Source of the DNA: Triops longicaudatus
Lineage: Eukaryota; Arthropoda; Branchiopoda; Notostraca; Triopsidae
Direction of reading: 5' to 3'
NCBI GenBank assembly: GCA_022885665.1
Contig: JAGQDJ010000049.1
Location: forward strand, 868,502-932,501
Length of the DNA: 64,000 nucleotides
Shown here: positions 60,890-64,000 of the stretch, piece after piece
Layout of the letters: each line of letters starts with the position of its first letter
Numbering within the stretch: position 1 is the first letter of the stretch
Position numbers and translations under genes: made by a program
Notes under the pieces: generated by a model
What the model saw: the letters and a program-made list of their open reading frames with translations, nothing else
Told to the model about the DNA's origin: nothing
The model's database searches: none

Positions 60890-61695
60890 GTAACTAAAAA
60901 AAAAAATTCTCGCTCATGTTCGATACGATGCCGTGAAGCATTCGTAAATGATGAAGACAGTAAAACATTTGGTCTTGTTCTAAATGAGTACGAACCAAAG
61001 TCGAGTTGACTTTTACAAAAAGCCCCATCAGAAGTAAACAGACACGGTTTTAGAGCCACAGAAACCCTTTGGGGTATTTCTTTATTTCTTCACAAGAGTT
61101 GACGAAATTCCCAACCCTTTCTGGCGAACAAACAAATATACTAGCGCCGCGGAATGGGACTGTATATTCCTTTAGGACACACCGAGGATGATGGGATAGA
61201 AAGCCTGCCATTTTCCGTCCAAAACATGTTGCTAAATGTGCAAGCTAGCGAGACAACAGGAGCAGATTCTTGTTCTTTTTCTTTATACTTTTTGTTCTCG
61301 ATATTTCTCTTTACTACCTCCGCCTCTGGCTAACTCAGTTTCTCTCTTTCCTCATTTTCTCCAAAGACCTTTTATTATGTGCGCTTAGGGGTTCATTCTG
61401 CAGTGATCGCAAGTTTTCTTCGTTCGTTATTATTGGACGCAGCCAGTCATTTTACCCCGATGAAGCTGACTACCAGGCGTGACGGGACAGCCAAATTATA
61501 CAGTAATTTTGCGCTCAGGACTCTTTAGGAAAGTTAGTAAGGCTGCCTGCAAGGAGCTATAAGAAAACGCATCGATTGTCACTGTTTGGCGTGCTCAGGA
61601 CAGTATAGAAACAGCTTAATGTACCGCAATGGTTTCAATACACTGTTGCTTATACACTATTTAGGGCGTGAACTGGAGAGAAAGTTCTACATTCC

Positions 61696-61734
61696 TTTTT
61701 TTTTTTTTTTTTTTTTTTTTTTTGGNGGGGGGGG
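61696..61734. repeat. Homopolymer T28/G run with an unresolved base
   Basis: Twenty-eight T, then GG, one N at 61726, then eight G. The single N shows that the assembly is uncertain here; the true run lengths may differ. Confidence 0.9.
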
Positions 61735-61898
61735 ACACTTTCGTTAAAGAATGTTGGTTTAACATGACCATGATGATTCATTTCATTCGTGACAGTTCTT
61801 ACTTGCTGTCTGTTAGCGCTCCTTTGAAGTCAAGGCATTTTTTTGGGGTAACTTGGAAAATTATCATTCTTTAATAATCTCACGCTAGAAATGCAATA

Positions 61899-61943
61899 CC
61901 ATTCTATGAAGTTAATACGGGCCATTCTAATGAAGTTAATAAG
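61899..61943. repeat. Tandem duplication of about 23 bp
   Basis: CCATTCTATGAAGTTAATA followed by CGGG (61899-61921) is repeated at once as CCATTCTAATGAAGTTAATA (from 61922). The copies differ by a single-base insertion and at the tail. Confidence 0.8.
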
Positions 61944-64000
61944 AGATACAGTTAAGAGACGGTCTCACAGCCCTTTTACGTTGTTCATAATTAAGTACAA
62001 CAGACAAGCACGCGAGTGAAAAGGCACATCGCCATTTACGTCGATTTTTATGCCCAAGGAAAACACTCCTTGTACATTAAAGCAAGCGCTTCTCAGTTTC
62101 TAAGCCCTTGTGCACTTACTTCACATAACTTTTCCATTTCCTGACACACACGCTGCGTATAAGTCGAAAGTTGCTGACCGGAAACCTAGCAACCTTCGAG
62201 TTCCCAGGCCCTCAGAATCTCTAGATCTACTGTTGGCACCCATGGAAGTTATGCGAGATCAAAGCATGCCTCAAGTACACTGAAAACTTGACATCACGAA
62301 AGAGCCCTTAAAGAGAGATACTAACTTCCTCGAGTCAGAAATATTCACCAGGGAATAGATATTGTTGCAGTGGAAATGCGTTTCTAGATGAAGGAATACC
62401 TCTAGCAGCAAACGTCATAATTTCTTCTACAGTACCTGCAAAAACAAGCACACACTGCCGTTCCATTTTTAATTGCTTTAGTCTAGAAAACACGAAAGGT
62501 AACACGGCAGTGTCAGGAAGTAAATAAATATTAGAGTACATTAAAATATTAGGTAAGTAATACGTTAGATTATTAAGTAATCCATGGCCATCCTAACCCT
62601 TCCGCGTTCTCTTGGGCTCACTTGACTCGGTTTCTCGTCCGCGGCAAACTCCTCTGGCGAGCATCACATGTGGCGCCTTGAGATCTGGCCGCGTTATTTC
62701 CTCAATACGAAAGTCGGATATCAAGATTTGCATAATCAAGTTTAGCTCAAAATCTCGGTGTAATATTTCAATTCACAAGTTTCGCGTCATTATTATTCCT
62801 GTGAAACAAGCACTTGCATCTTCAATTTCCATATCAGACTGCGACTGTCTAAATTATAAAATTCTGGTTAATTCAATTAAAACCATCAGGCCTTCTGATC
62901 TCAGGAAAGTTACTTCAAAGCAGAACAGTTGAAAGAGGCAGTCATAAATTGCCATTAAGGTGTCGGTTTCTCCGTTTCACGTTTTACAGCCTAATACTTG
63001 GAGGTAATAAGCGTTGAAAGTTCTAATAAGGGGAGCTCGTTAGCATCGGTGCCAAAAAGCTAATTCGAGAAGCCAGTATACGGAGAAGCTCTACCGAATT
63101 GCCGCCATCACGGCTAAAATGGATTTGTTGTTTTTGGCTATGCCACCTCAACCTGCTCAACAGTACTCCTCCACAGTGTGCCTCCCCTTTGATCTTACCG
63201 GATATACGATCCGGAGTCGGTTTCATCTCCTTGAACGAAACTCTCCTGACCAAATGAAAATTTATTTATCTAAACGCCCCAGCTGTCGGTTTCCTTTTAC
63301 CACCATCTCCTTTTAAAACGGAAAAAAAAAGTTTTGGGTTACCAGGACACGGTTCCTTATTGTATACGCCTTTTTACGTCGCATTTGCCTGCTTCAGCCG
63401 AAATCAACTCCGATTTACGAGCCTACTGGCACAATCGAGCTCTTTCCAACTCCATCGACAAGAAAGGCCAATAAATTTCTTTCCTATAGTGGCAGTTTAT
63501 CTCCCTTTTTCTTACATGGAACATCTACGAGTAAAAACCAGCCTTCGAACCTGAAAACCTTCATCGGTCAAATGTCCAACAAGCGTGGCGGCGGGATACC
63601 AAAATGCCAGTATTTTATTTCTTCTGTGTTCCAGTCATACTAAAAGAAAGTATGAAAGAAAGGGAAAAAAGAATACTTTTTCCTGTTTAGTATTCTCCGC
63701 AGCTTAAAAGGAAAACTCAACGGAACTGGAGGGTAACAACGTTCCTCTTCAATAGGCTTGGAGACTTCCTCTTTTTGTTGAAAAAGCACACTTTTGTTAC
63801 ACCTTTTCGTCCACAGAAATTTCACGTTCCCTTTTCCTGTGTTTGTATATATCTTCTTTGTTTTTTCATCTTCTTCGGCAGAATTAAGCTTGGTAAAACG
63901 ATCGTAATTCCCACTCTTGCTACTAGCACTTCGGATCTTGACAGATCACACCAAGAAGACAGATGAGCTTATTTTCTTTTACTACACGGGGAACTGACCT

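Larger units (their letters stand above)
60890..64000 (+). other. Partial first intron of mGluR
   Basis: Follows the GT donor at 60890 and runs past the window end. No downstream mGluR exon was recognised. It includes a T28 run (61696-61723), an unresolved base at 61726 next to a G run, and a tandem duplication of about 23 bp (61899-61943). Confidence 0.6.

Noticed and set aside
1..64000. CRISPR arrays, operons, integrases or other prokaryotic defence-type systems
   Set aside because: The genes are spliced animal genes; no regularly spaced repeats or prokaryotic gene strings were seen.

Overview
The window is nuclear DNA from a bilaterian animal. The evidence is spliced genes with GT/AG introns and animal-specific families: an Mitf/TFE bHLH-zipper factor, a RASSF tumour-suppressor homologue, a receptor-type tyrosine phosphatase and a metabotropic glutamate receptor. 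The Mitf helix-loop-helix loop and the glutamate-receptor ligand domain look arthropod-like, judged from remembered family sequences and not from a search. Most introns inside the genes are very short (about 55-90 nt). I cannot name the species.

Layout. From 1 to about 26.3 kb I find no convincing gene, only hairpins and homopolymer runs. From 24 to 30 kb is an AT-rich, repeat-eroded island. It holds a decayed two-exon fragment of the GATOR2 subunit MIOS, a pair of tRNA-related repeats about 2 kb apart, and several short tandem duplications. From 30.6 to 53.1 kb is a compact gene cluster: Mitf (minus), RASSF (plus, two alternative first exons), DCAF7/WDR68 (minus), a mucin-like receptor tyrosine phosphatase (minus) and DNAJC2/MPP11 (plus). 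Mitf/RASSF and PTP/DNAJC2 are head to head; RASSF/DCAF7 are tail to tail, with 293 bp between their stop codons. From 53.1 to 60.07 kb I see no gene, only a degenerate pogo-like element. At 60.07 kb starts the first coding exon of a metabotropic glutamate receptor; the rest of that gene is not found before the window ends.

I rebuilt every multi-exon gene by hand from splice sites. All exon phases agree, giving predicted proteins of 702 aa (Mitf), 358 and 615 aa (RASSF isoforms), 342 aa (DCAF7), 958 aa (PTP) and 624 aa (DNAJC2).

The genes do not form one pathway. They cover lysosome/nutrient transcription (Mitf), Ras/Hippo signalling (RASSF), a DYRK/CUL4 adaptor (DCAF7), phosphotyrosine signalling (PTP), ribosome-associated folding (DNAJC2) and glutamate sensing (mGluR). 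I found no prokaryote-style system, CRISPR array or operon. The most unusual items are a receptor phosphatase whose WPD-loop aspartate is replaced by serine, a RASSF isoform with an N-myristoylation-type start, a pogo-type MITE inside a PTP intron, and the MIOS remnant.
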